The notes under the pieces are model-generated. The model did not search any database, had not been told where the DNA came from, and was given only the letters and a program-made list of their open reading frames with translations. A DNA stretch of 64,000 nucleotides from Amblyomma americanum (taxonomy: Eukaryota > Arthropoda > Arachnida > Ixodida > Ixodidae), in assembly GCF_052857255.1 (NCBI RefSeq), contig NC_135497.1, forward strand, positions 345,442,183-345,506,182, in the 5' to 3' direction. The position numbers were made by a program, and so were the translations under genes. Positions 35,517-49,500 of this stretch are shown here, one piece after another; positions within the stretch are counted from its first letter, which is position 1; every line of letters begins with the position of its first letter.

Positions 35517-36219
35517 GACGAGGCCGAAGAGCTTCCACGATGAGGGATGTCACCTGCTTCATCAGCGCTAATATCTTATCCACTGTCGGGGTAGTCACGG
35601 CTAACAGGTGGTCGGCACCTGATTGTGGGCCAATGCTTACCCTAGGTGATTCCTCTGATGACTGCTCCCGAGTTATGAGAATTCTTCGAGAGGATTGAGA
35701 ACGACGCTGTTCCCGGCGCTGGGTGAGTTCGTCTAGTCGGCGGCGAGCCTCCGCGATTGCATTGTCTAAAGCTGTGTCTTCATCTGTGGTATCCACATGT
35801 GATGGATGCACTGCACGTTTTGGCGTACCATTTGATCCGGGAAGGTGAGCCGCTGGTGCATATGTACGCTGGCGAGGAGACGTATGGTGAACAGCAGGCT
35901 CAGATAAAGGAAGTTCAGGGAAGTCGTTGTCGTCACATGCGAGAGCTGCAAAGCGATTACTTGTAGGAACATCCATTTTTGCAGGCGACTTGTGAAAATT
36001 CTTCGCTTGCTTCTTCTTTGGACAAGCGGGGGAGCGAATGTCATGGTCCGGCGATTTGCACAGGGCACAATGAGCTGTTGGTTCATTCATGTCGGCCACA
36101 GCTGCTGGATTAGGGCAGGTATTTTGCATATGTCCTTTTTTGTGGCAGTGATAGCAAAAAATACGACGAGGTCGGAAGGGCTGTGGTTTGACGATCGCTC
36201 CGTAGTAGGTAAGGTTATT
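35509..36219 (-). CDS. LINE C ORF1, C-terminal part with zinc knuckles
   Basis: The frame is open from the 5' truncation point (36219) to TAG at 35509-35511, about 236 codons with no stop. It holds two zinc knuckles, CYHCHKKGHMQNTC (CX2CX4HX4C) and CALCKSPDHDIRSPAC (CX2CX4HX6C), a Pro-rich linker, an Arg/Glu-rich coiled segment (RRRLDELTQRREQRRSQSSR, about 35725) and a helical C-terminus ending EALRPRHG. This is the nucleic-acid-binding ORF1 protein of I-group LINEs. The N-terminus is lost. The stop overlaps the ORF2 start: the eight bases ATGGATAG (35516-35509) hold both the ORF2 ATG and the ORF1 TAG. Confidence 0.8.
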   Translation of the reverse strand, partial: NNLTYYGAIVKPQPFRPRRIFCYHCHKKGHMQNTCPNPAAVADMNEPTAHCALCKSPDHDIRSPACPKKKQAKNFHKSPAKMDVPTSNRFAALACDDNDFPELPLSEPAVHHTSPRQRTYAPAAHLPGSNGTPKRAVHPSHVDTTDEDTALDNAIAEARRRLDELTQRREQRRSQSSRRILITREQSSEESPRVSIGPQSGADHLLAVTTPTVDKILALMKQVTSLIVEALRPRHG

Positions 36220-36220
36220 T

Positions 36221-36901
36221 GACTCAAGAGCAGCATTACAGTGTCTTAACTCTGCTTTACGCCATGGCGATCACGATCAACTCGTACCTGAATTAAGACA
36301 TCTCCAACAGCAGGCGCAGGAAGAGGGTCATGACATCGTCTTCCAGTGGATACCGGGACACTCTTGCATTGTTGGAAACGACGCAGCTGACGCTGCAGCT
36401 CGAGAGGCTCACGGCAGTGCCAACATTGTCCACATACCGTTGACAAGAGCCGACGCAGCAAGACATCTGCGAATGCTTGGCCGAAGAGAGCTTTTAGCGT
36501 CATGGCCCTCTACTAGCAACTCCACATGCCGTCTGCACCGCCTAGACCCCTTACTCTGACTCAGTCCTCCATCCGACCTCTCCCGCTGCGATGCCACGCT
36601 GTTGTGTCGCCTGTGGCTGGGAGTGGCGTTCACAAATGCCTACTTCCACTTAATCGCAATGGCAGACTCTCCTGCGTGTGAGATGCGTGGGTGCACCGAA
36701 ACTATAGAACACCTTCTTTGTAACTGCCCTCGGGTTCAGCGTGAGCGTGAACTCCTGGCTGCAACACTCCGCCGTTTAGATCCTCGGCCCCTTACTGAAG
36801 CCAAGATTCTGGGTCCTTGGAGTAAGCCTTCATCGCAGAGGACAGCTTTGAAGGCACTTTTAAAGTTCTTGAAAGACTCGGGACTGAGTGCAAGATTGTG
36901 A
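36221..36901 (+). pseudogene. ORF2 of LINE B, 3' part: end of RNase H and zinc region
   Basis: Downstream of LINE C the ORF2 frame resumes at DSRAALQCLNSALRHG (36221) and continues through the RNase H motif VFQWIPGHSCIVGNDAADAA (about 36337). The C-terminal zinc region is HLLCNCPRVQ (about 36711), and the protein ends KDSGLSARL at TGA 36899-36901. Relative to copy A about 45 residues of RNase H, between YAVV and TDSK, are absent from both sides of LINE C. This region contains the catalytic Glu motif. One stop lies near 36556. Confidence 0.8.
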
Positions 36902-37078
36902 ACAATCAGTGTGCGCCCTGTGTACCCTACAAGTAACGGCCAACGGGCACGTGGAAAAGTGATCATATCCCTTTGTTCTCTCCCTTTTCTATCTCTCCCT
37001 CCGTTCCCCTTCCCACGTGTAGGGTAGCATACCGGGCGCTGCCTAGTTAACCTCCCTGCCTTTCCGTCTTTCTCTCTC

Positions 37079-37088
37079 TTGACGGGAG
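37079..37088 (+). repeat. Right target-site duplication of LINE B
   Basis: ttgacgggag directly follows the pyrimidine-rich 3' end of LINE B and repeats 27655-27666 with a shorter G-run. Confidence 0.5.
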
Positions 37089-38435
37089 CGCACGATGTAT
37101 CAGAATTATTCAGTTTTCTGAATTCTGGCGCGTTCTAGTACACATTTACAGCATGCAAGGGATTAAGCAGATTCCATTATATACAGCCGTGGCATACAGA
37201 ATTCCGCTTTACTGCAGGTGTGACTGCATCATGTAATAGCGTGGTTTGAAGCCAGCTGTTTGAGAAAACAATAGCATTTGTTGCAACCGAGCCGCCAGGA
37301 ACATTTAAGTTCAAATATCACGATGTGTGAATGCTTACCTGATTTCGAAAAGCTGCGACTGTAAAATCACGTTAAACCGAAGTTCAAAGGACTGAGAAAA
37401 ATGCCCAAATTATCTGAAGATCCGAATTAAGGCATGACCCTCCAATATCTGCAAAACTGGTTCGCGCCACTGTGAAATTACTTGGTGAAAACCTCCCACT
37501 GTCGGGAATGTTGACGCAAAACTGATTCAAAAATTGTAGGGGCCTCTGTAGCGCGCTTCACGTTGCGACGCACTGGCAGTGGAGATATTCTCACAAGCGG
37601 CGTCGTCGTGCGTGAAGAGGCTCCACTGCAGAAATTACGAACAGCGCGTGACGAGCACGCAATTACGGTGCACAGGAAGAACGGAAGACGTACGGGGACA
37701 GAAAGGAGGGAAAACGCTCCGGCGTCGGCGTGGACGCGTGTGTGGCGAGAAAATGAAGAGGCTGGTAACGGGCCATTCAGCGTTGGAAATTGTGCAAAAG
37801 TGTATTCGTCTGGTTTGCCGACGCGCCGCCTCATCGCCACCCCACAGTGTGGAACAAAACTAAGGAAAGGGAAACCGAAACTATGGGAAACGTTGGGAAG
37901 ATACTCGGAGCAAGAATGTGCAGGTAATTTAGATCAAGGTGCGTCTGAAGTTAGAGGACGAAAAAACTTGTTCATGGATTCTTTTCATGCATAAGCACTT
38001 CTACCCGGTGCTTTGGCTTCCCAAAGACAGACACTTGCTGGGGTATGGTGTCGATGCTGGATACTTTCGTCAGCTCTCACAGCCGTGCTGGGGCAAAGAA
38101 GACGCATGCGAAGAAACGAGAAACAGCGGAAGTTGCGAGAAGTGAGTACGGTCATCCAAATTCCGCCCCCTGCACGTACTTTAGACGTCCACGGGCATCT
38201 CTTTGACTTAATATTTGACGTGACACACGACATTTGCACGATCGTTTGCTGTGCCTCTCATACCTTGGCACGGCCTCTCCTCGGGAGCCCATTTTAGTTT
38301 ACCACTGTGAGTCCAGCTGCACCTGAATTAACGAGCGCCTGTCGCCATAGATTTATTGAGCACTCTCCGGGACAGCGTTGGCAGTCCGGATTCCCGAAAT
38401 TAACAAGGCGGTCGAATTAACGAGGTGCCAATGCT
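37089..38435. mobile_element. Right part of pogo-like DNA element hosting LINE B
   Basis: This contains ccgaattaa near 37421 and ends with gaattaacgaggtgccaatg at 38413-38432, an inverted counterpart of the left terminus core at 27008-27020. The interior has open frames on the plus strand (37563-37994, 143 codons, Arg-rich) with no recognisable transposase domain. Assignment to the same element as 26999-27654 is inference from the termini and the flanking of LINE B. Confidence 0.4.
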
Positions 38436-39685
38436 ATAGAGTCCATCTCTTCACTAGCGAAACCTTCAACCGCCACGGCTTTGTGGTGTGCAGAAAAGAA
38501 AGATATGGAACGTCTTCCACTCCAACATCGCACGCCACTTGGTGAAAGTGGCCGAATGGCCATGTAGGCAGAAAACAAGGCCGTATGACCCTCCCAGCAG
38601 ACGAGCCGTACAGGGTGCGAATGCATCTGAGTGCTTGCGTTTCTGAAGGCACTGCATGCGTGCGATGGCGAAGCGAGAAGACATTCTCGTATTTCAGCAT
38701 CATTCGCCGGGCTTGTTTCATCTCATTTCATAGGTATTCGCTCACCGGACTTGTTTTGATTGAGAAGCGCGAAGCCAACTTAGGCCAGCAAAGTGTGCAC
38801 GTGGTCGTACTCAGTTACAGAAATTCGCACAGAGCGTCACTGCACCTTTCACCGCTAGCTAACCTTCTGGCTAATCGAAACACTGCTCTCGTCGTTCTCG
38901 AATATAAAAAAGTTATTTGCTGTTTTTCCTTTCAATGTGCACACCACACTGACCGACAAACTCAAACGACCGAACAGACTGACGTGATTCGAATATTATG
39001 AGGGAGAGATACAGAGAGGGGGGAAACGCAAGGATGTTAACCAGACATGTTTCCGGTTGGATACAATGTACTGCGGAATGGAATGAGCGGATTTAAGAGG
39101 GAAGAGAGAAGGAACGGAAAACACAGTCAAAATCTGTCAATCAAGGCAGTCTCTCGTGAAAAAAAAAAAACAGCGTCTTGTAAGCCTTGATGGCAGTGTG
39201 GACTGTTGTCGACAAATTTTGGTTCGATTGAATAGGACCAATAGACTTTACCTGGAATGATTGCCTTACTCCCAAAAAAAAGGACGATGCAGGATACAAA
39301 AACCAAGCGGCTGGTTGGGCTCATGTATTTTGTCAAGCTTACCGGCAAAAATAAAAAGTGCGTTAGAGTTCTTCGATCCAAGAAGTCTAAGCCTAAAGTG
39401 ACCCCCTTCGCATCGCGTGAGACTGAACATTCGTCAGCAGCAGCAGCAGGAGTCGTTCGTGTCGAGAACGCTCGCTTCAGACAGTATGCTTTCTTGCAGA
39501 GCACGGCTGCTCGCGGACAGAGCCGACAGCACGGAGCGGCCACGGAACAGCTGCGACCGCTCAATCCGGAGCATGAAGCCCGCGCGCGCTCTCCCTCTGC
39601 GAGCGGCGTGGCGGCGCCGGCAGCACTCCTTAAAAACAGGTCTACGGCGCGGCGCCCAGGCCAGAAGAAGGACACGGACCGTACG
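38436..39685. other. Upstream region of the NRF-like gene
   Basis: From 38436 to about 39400 nothing is recognised. From about 39420 the sequence becomes GC-rich with high CpG and a cagcagcagcagcag stretch, consistent with the promoter and 5' UTR of the exon that follows. The reading frame is open upstream to 39257 without a likely signal sequence; I treat that as untranslated. No clear TATA box or TCAGT initiator was found. Confidence 0.35.
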
Positions 39686-40115
39686 ATGCGCACCAACGCC
39701 ACAGCTCAGCGCCGACACGGCTGCTCGCCTCCGCTCCGGGTACTGCTCCGCCTCGTCCCGATGCCCTCGGTGCTGCCGCTCCTGCTGCTCCTTGCGGCCA
39801 CCGTGATGCTGCTGGGGGACACGGCTTCGGCGGACCCTTCCATCGGAGACGTCTTCCGTCAGATCAGGGAAAGAGCGGTTGCGACTGAGGAAATTGTGGC
39901 GCCCGCGCCCCCCAACAAGACCAGGAACGAGAGGATACTGGAGCAGTGGTCCAAGTTCGAGCTCAACTTGCAGGACCTGGTGGATAGCGTGATCAGAAAG
40001 GTGCTGCCCACAGTCATCCGCCGCAGCTCCGAACTGGAGGTGTCTCCGGACTGCCGCGACGCCCTGCTCAAAGTGGTCTTCGGCATACGTCAGCTCAAGA
40101 GATGGGCCTTCCAAT
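39686..40115 (+). CDS. First coding exon, NRF-6-like acyltransferase
   Basis: The ATG at 39686 (or 39761) opens a secreted N-terminus: basic region RVLLRLVP, hydrophobic core PSVLPLLLLLAATVMLLG and a signal peptidase-like site after DTASA. A charged region follows with an N-glycosylation site (NKT). Next is VSPDCRDALLKVVFGIRQLK then RWAFQ, the opening of the NRF domain with its first conserved Cys and WA motif. The exon ends one base into a codon at 40115 and is followed by a consensus donor gtgagt. Members of the nose-resistant-to-fluoxetine family have this luminal domain followed by about ten membrane helices of an acyltransferase-3 fold. No further exon is visible in the 24 kb downstream, implying a very long first intron. 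GC-rich third positions agree with coding. Confidence 0.75.
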
Positions 40116-43733
<3,618 letters not shown>

Positions 43734-43895
43734 GTGAGGGGCTCGTTTGACAAATAATGGCATTAAGGAAGCCAACAGTCACCGAAACCAAGGTGCAAGG
43801 GGAATGTTTCTAATTTTTTTAATTTGTAATGACAATCGATTGGTTTAAGAAAATTACTTATAAAGCAGCAGGAAAAACAACTATGCCGCCGGTGG

Positions 43896-44077
<182 letters not shown>

Positions 44078-44230
44078 CAAAAATTTGCAAACTCATACTG
44101 TTTTTACTCTTTTATTTCAAAACCCGAAAACGTTGTACAGGAGCCTTCCTTGGCATCTTAGCCAGCAAAACTAAGAAAGCTTGCAACATCACAACTATGA
44201 ATAGTCAGTAATTATAAAAAAGTCCCATTT

Positions 44231-44267
44231 GTCTCGTTTTGCCCCGACCCACGGGGCAAAACGGGAC
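44231..44267. repeat. Subterminal palindrome of pogo-like element
   Basis: gtctcgttttgccccg (44231-44246) is followed after five bases by cggggcaaaacgggac (44252-44267), its inverted copy with one mismatch. The same motif recurs at the right end of the element (46498-46514). Confidence 0.75.
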
Positions 44268-44311
44268 ATAACGTGGGACACAACGAGACATTTTGTCAAA
44301 GCCAAACAAAA

Positions 44312-46045
44312 TCAGTTCTTGCACTCACACCACTTGAAGTACAATCCATGCGGACCTGTGCACTCTTCGGGAGCCCACTCGTGACACATCGTGCATTGGA
44401 TCCACACAGAACAAGGCGCTGTGTTGCTCCATAATTCTTGGCGCACGAAGCACTCCCAGTCACATTTGTTGCTTGTTAATCGCTTCGTAGAACGTTTTCC
44501 TTTGAGCGCGATATCCTGCTATTGAACACATAGCCACCAAAAGCCCTTTCGTTCGATATCCCGCTTCGTTTTCTTGAGGCCATACCTGACTCCTTGGGAG
44601 GTTTTCCTGCCACTAGCTTCGCCTTGTAAGGCGATGAGGTCAAAACGGTGCTTGTCTCCGACTTTCCTCTTTTTGCTTTTTCTATAGCAGGCAGAGGAGA
44701 AAGAACTTGAAAGGTCGTGTCACTGTGAGCGGGCTCTTCATTGTCTTCGGTTGAAGTAGACAGGGAGCAGTTAGCGCGGGATCCTTGGCGTTGACCGCAA
44801 GTCTGATGTCCCGCTGTGCTTGCCAAAGGCGCTTCATCGACCGCAGGATCATCCAGCGGCGCACGAGAAAACGGCCAAACACCGCACTTCCGCAATCAAT
44901 TGGTTATGTTACTGGTGTTTCCCGATCGTTCAAAGGCTTTGCTTACCAGCTCACCTACATTATCCATCGTGATGCGACTCCCAATGTTGCTCAGCACTCC
45001 CGGCATGCTTTGTTGTAGGCAGCTTTGGAGGCTTTGCAAAAGCTTACGTCATTACGTCAAGTGGCTGTAGCTTGTGTGTTTGATACAAGCTGCTTCTTGC
45101 AAAGCGCGTATGAACAGTCGTTCTGCTCGCCGTTGAAGGGCATCCTTAGTCACAGAGAAGGCTTTCGGTGCAGCGCGAATAGAATGTTTTCGCTGGCGCA
45201 CACTTTGTAGAGCCTTCTTGATATTGAAGGAAGGAAGGAAGGCCCCAGACGTTGCTGGCACATACCCACTACGGGGGAGTGGCCAAGACACAGGCGGTCA
45301 ATTGCTGGATACAGGAAAGTTTTGACGGCAGCAAGAGTGGTAATAGTATGTAGGCTGATAGATTGGAAGACGGAAGGACAGGGGTCCTGTTAACTTGGAG
45401 ATCGAGGACGGGACAATGGCTTAACGTGCATAAAAGTATACAGTGCCTGTAGTGTTTCAATGTCGTACTGACTGAGAGCGGGAAAAAGGAATTATAATGG
45501 GAGTCGCTGCGTTTCTTGAAGAAAATTTTGCACAGCAGAGCGCAAACTCCTGTCGCTTCGTCCAAGCAAAGAAGCGCCAATCGAAAGAACAACCGCGGAG
45601 GACACAGGCAAGCCCAGTTGATGAAATGGAATTTGCAAAAGACGCTTCCTCAAATGAGAGAAGCGGCGGCAGCACAGCAGGAAGTGATCTATTGTCTCAG
45701 GTTCGGCACAAAAAGGGCACAATGGGGCAGCCAGTTCAGTTCAGTTCCTGTAATCTTAGTAACAGAGTCGAGTGCTCCACGCTGTCGCATGCTTTACTGA
45801 CATCCAAGGTGACAAGCGCCGCAAACTGTTTTCTATTGCGAGCTAATTTGATACGACTCTCTAAATCAGTATGAGCACACCAAATTGAACAGCCCGGCCT
45901 GAAACCAATTTGACACTGATTCAAGAGACCATTTTCAGAAATGAAAGACATGACACGGCTTACATCTTGACATATTACATATGGCTTACATATTGACCTC
46001 GAAACATGCAGCCCTCGTCGTCTTTTGTTTGTTCGTGCGGGCCAT
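44312..46045 (-). pseudogene. pogo/CENP-B-type transposase remnant, core deleted
   Basis: On the minus strand the likely start is MARTNKRRRGLHV (ATG 46043-46045), interrupted by LINE D. It resumes with NIKKALQSVRQRKHSIRAAP then KAFSVTKDALQRR (about 45060-45222), an HTH of the psq/CENP-B class that binds the element ends. The DDE catalytic domain is missing. What follows is the C-terminal part: ITMDNVGELVSKAFERSGN, RKCGVWPFSRAPLDD (about 44890), VLTSSPYKAKL, and a PHD-like zinc segment with WIQCTMCHEWAPEECTG, ending CECKN at TGA 44312-44314. Stops occur near 45050 and 44900, and a frameshift near 44520. It cannot make an active transposase. Confidence 0.7.
45228..45989 (-). mobile_element. 5'-truncated LINE fragment D with 7-bp target duplication
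   Basis: A 762 bp minus-strand insertion flanked by ATATTGA at 45221-45227 and 45990-45996. It starts inside RT with SRVMSFISENGLLNQCQIGF and LVTLDVSKACDSVEHSTLL, carrying the first catalytic Asp. Then it jumps to a C-terminal zinc region CPFCAEPETIDHFLLCC (from about 45722), so most of RT is deleted. The 3' end has a CCTT-repeat tail. The family has AHTDLESRI-type RT and is different from LINEs A, B and C. The clade is left open. Confidence 0.75.
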
Positions 46046-46515
46046 TCTAGAAAACTAGAGGAAAAAATCCTATCTAAACATTGCACTTTGCGCGAGCAGA
46101 GACTGCAATTGCTTGCTCCGAGCGACGAACTGTCGCGTCTTGCCCCTTCCATAGGCTCCTACTCAATCAATTATATAGTTATGAAGATTACCACATAGGG
46201 ACCTGTAATTGTTCCCACAGCTAGCCAAGGAGATGCAGCAACAACACAAATACGTACCTTGTCGCAGTAGCTCACGGCTACGCTGCTGCACAGGTCCAAA
46301 TAAACGGGACGTCAGAATTTCGCACCATTTTGGTGGGACAGCCACTCCACGAAAGTCGCTCCAGAATTTTTCCGGAAGTGGGCAACGCAAGATTTCCGGT
46401 GTTTTTAACATACATTTAGTAGACACGCACCTAATGGTGGTTTAAGAAGCCTGCTTTATCTAAAAGATTTTACGCTAGATGTCGCTAGACGAGACTGGTC
46501 TCGTTTTGCCCCATG

Positions 46516-46537
46516 TCTCATTTTACCCCGCCCTACC
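46516..46537 (-). repeat. Right terminal inverted repeat, pogo-like element
   Basis: The minus strand reads ggtagggcggggtaaaatga then gac and continues into atggggcaaaacgagac, a subterminal motif shared with 44231-44267. Confidence 0.65.
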
Positions 46538-49500
46538 TATATGAGATAGAGCTCAGCTAAAGCATGCAAGTATGGCCTTCACTGGGCGCACAATACGCCG
46601 CCGAGCGCTAGAATCGCTGACGTGAAACCGGAAACGTTTCAAATCTGATCTTGCTCGACAAGCATGCGTCTTGTTGCTGATGCAACACCGAGCGACATCG
46701 ATTCGTGTTTTTCTCCTTCATTTCTCGCTCCATTCGTGCGGGAACCGTTGTCTTTATCGAATATCCATGCGTAGGAATTCAAAGGGGCGCTTACGAAACA
46801 AGGACCAAAGGCCACTCATACCTGAGCAAGATTCACTAGAGCGGACGCGCTATGTCAACATTTCAGCAGCCGGAGCCTAGCAGTATAAAAACATCCAAAC
46901 TTTCCTTGCAGGTGGTTAGCTTTTTTTAGTTTTTGTTTTCGCGCACGAAAGAAAAGTACTAAATCGATACACGTCCGTGCTTTGCTTTCGCAGTTATAAT
47001 TCAATGTGCGGCAACCTAGAAAAAATAACACATGCAGCCGTAGTAAATGGGGCTCCAGGTCCCGTTTTCCTTCTACAGAGCGCTGCAAGCAGGTTTCAAG
47101 ATAAAAAAAAAAACGGAAATATTCAGGAATGAAAGGATTTTCCTTCCGGTGGGCGATGCTCGTGGTAGCGTTCAGAGATGAATCAAAGCTATATCTACGA
47201 GAGAAGCGAAATTGTCCTTCAGCCCAGTGCAGATTACAGCAGATGCCTTTCATATGTTGCGCAAAACTAGGCTGAGAACGTCAGGATAAGCCATGGATGA
47301 ATCTCTACGCGGAAATCTATAGGAAAATCTTCGTGCAATTTATCATTACATACTGACTTCTTTAACTTTCCGCCGGGACCAGCACTAAGTGCCGCGAAGC
47401 GGCACAAGAAAGTGGTTAGGGCAAAATGCCCAGACCTGCTCAGTATGAAAAATTTGCAACTGCTGCCGCTGCTTCACTAATTTTGTCTACCCTGTGCGTT
47501 GCACTGCCACAGGAATAATGTATAGTAAAAAAAACTAAGCCGCCTTCGTGTGGTGGTCTGCTCCGAATGACGTCATGCCCAGTTGGTCTGCAGATGTGCA
47601 CATTACCGCCATTTTGTTTTGCGTCGCTTAGTGGGAGCACTTCCTAACAGAACGCAATGGGACCAGTAAAGGGAGTCCGTAATACAATGGAAGGTTGCGG
47701 GAGGGTACATTACTGTGAAACTTGTAAATTACTTTCATTTTAAAAATCTATAGTCTGTATTCGGCGCATCAGTATCGCTCTGCGCCTCATATTGACATTT
47801 ACTATTTGTTAAGAAGACGTTTACTAAGGAGATGCCCAAACAAAACGAAATCTCAGGATTCATCCATACCCCAGTAAAGAGCAGTCCTTTTCTATTTCAT
47901 AAACAGCTTCAGCACATGGTTCAGTCTTCCTGTGAGCTGCGCTAAAAAGAAACTTATGAACTAATAAGCAGGTTTCCCCATGCTCATGGGCTCCCAACGA
48001 TCCCTACCGCACGTTTTACTGAAGCCAGCATGCGAGAGCATTCTGCAGATAAATTAATAACATTCATTCATTCATTCATTCATTCATTCATTCATTCATT
48101 CATTCATTCATTCATTCATTCATTCATTCATTCATTCATTCATTCATTCATGTAATTGTGGTCACATGAGACTGTCAATACATCACTTTAACCTGCTCTG
48201 AAAATGTCTTACCATGCATCATAAGTAAAGCACGATTTGTTATTTGACGTACATAAATTAAAACAGCAACCTTTTTTTTCATCATGTTCGCTATGTCCGG
48301 TACGTGCTTAATGTTTCCCAGTAAGTGCGTCACTGACCACCGTCCCTATACCTCCTACGTCCGTTCTGCCAAGTTGCTCCCCTCCTTTTCGACATCCGAG
48401 GCTGACGGCGTTGCTCCCTGTGATCAGCACATTTTGTGTCTTATCTACTGGCTGCTTTATTTATGCCCGGCCAACGTGTAGACGCTCCTGCCTCTCCACA
48501 ATCAACGCGCCCTTCTTTATTCATGAGCGAAGCGAGCGCGAAAGAAATGCGGGGCCGCCGCCAAGCTCCTTGTTTGATAATAAACGCCAGTAATACGCGT
48601 GGAGCGACGGACACGGGTTAAGAATTAAATTAAGTCTTTCGGCCACATTGACGGGCCGTGGAAATTTGGACGTTTTATGCCGCATTCCTTTTTTGATGCC
48701 ACACACTTAACCGGGTTTAACTGGTTCAGGCTGACAAGCCGAGCGCGCAGAAAGCGTCATGAAGAGACGGTAAATAATGCCAGGTGCGCGTAACATTATG
48801 CACGACATTCAATAACAGCCAAAAAAAAAGTGCGAAGAAGGCAACAATGCCAAAAAGAGTGCAGAATGTTGGATTGTCTTTAAATAGTTTGCGAGAGTTT
48901 ACGTAGAAATGTCGATTTAAGCGCAACAAACTGCTACTGCGACATTGATGGCGCTGCCAAAAATAGCGCCGGGATGGAAGTTCTCACTACTTGACCAAAA
49001 AGTGGTCGCATTTAGTTCAAATAAGAGAGAACGTTAAGGTGCACAAAACAACGAAACGACAGCCGTTTGTATCAGGGGTGTTTGCGTTACTTATGACTGA
49101 ACGGTCTTGTTATTTTTCTTCTTGCAATCTCCGCGTGTGTGACCTCGAGCTTGAAAATCTTCAAGCCCACGGTTCTCATAAGCGTGAGGAGAGTAATGCT
49201 GCAATTATGAATTCTATTACTGCATAGTCCACTTGACAACGCTCGGTACAGTTGTTAGTATTCGTAAACAAATAACTGAGGGAACTAGAAGGCGTCGACT
49301 AGCCCTGTCACGGCAGACAATATGAAGAGCCGCAACTACAGAACTTACCCACGTGCTGAAAGGGCTGCATTAATTGATATCAAATGCACGAGTAAAAAAG
49401 TCCCGCGTGAGGTCCTCAAGCTCAAAAGGTAATAAATCTTTTTTTTCTTCATTCTTTTCCATACAATGAAGGCTTATCCTTCGCATTTCCGATGTCACTG

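Larger units (their letters stand above)
31948..36220 (-). mobile_element. I-clade LINE copy C, 5'-truncated, inserted in LINE B
   Basis: A minus-strand LINE of about 4.27 kb. Its 3' end, at 31948, is a short A-rich tail (aataataaaaaaat on the minus strand). Its 5' end, at about 36220, falls inside ORF1 just before the first zinc knuckle, so the copy is 5'-truncated. It encodes the end of ORF1, then ORF2 with endonuclease, RT, RNase H and zinc region. ORF2 sequence differs clearly from copies A and B, making it a separate I-clade family. With only two frameshifts and catalytic motifs preserved, it is the youngest large element in the window. No target duplication is seen; instead target sequence is missing. 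Confidence 0.85.
27667..37078 (+). mobile_element. I-clade LINE copy B, full-length but mutated, split by LINE C
   Basis: A plus-strand two-ORF LINE with about 110 bp of 5' UTR, ORF1 (27779-29071), ORF2 (29127-31947 and 36221-36901) and a pyrimidine-rich 3' UTR with the blocks gtgtagggtagcataccgg and gttaacctccctgcc. LINE C (31948-36220) is inserted in the RNase H domain. Removing it leaves about 5.1 kb, a normal length for this group. The likely target duplication ttgacggg at 27655 and 37079 sets the ends. Copy A at 18.9 kb is a shorter, more decayed relative. In-frame stops and several frameshifts make it inactive. Confidence 0.8.

Noticed and set aside
39127..40114. Minus-strand frames of 191 and 226 codons
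   Set aside because: Shadows of the plus-strand NRF-like exon, which has a signal peptide, family motif and splice donor.
45736..46152. 138-codon frame as one protein
   Set aside because: It is a chimera of transposase N-terminus and LINE D across an insertion boundary.
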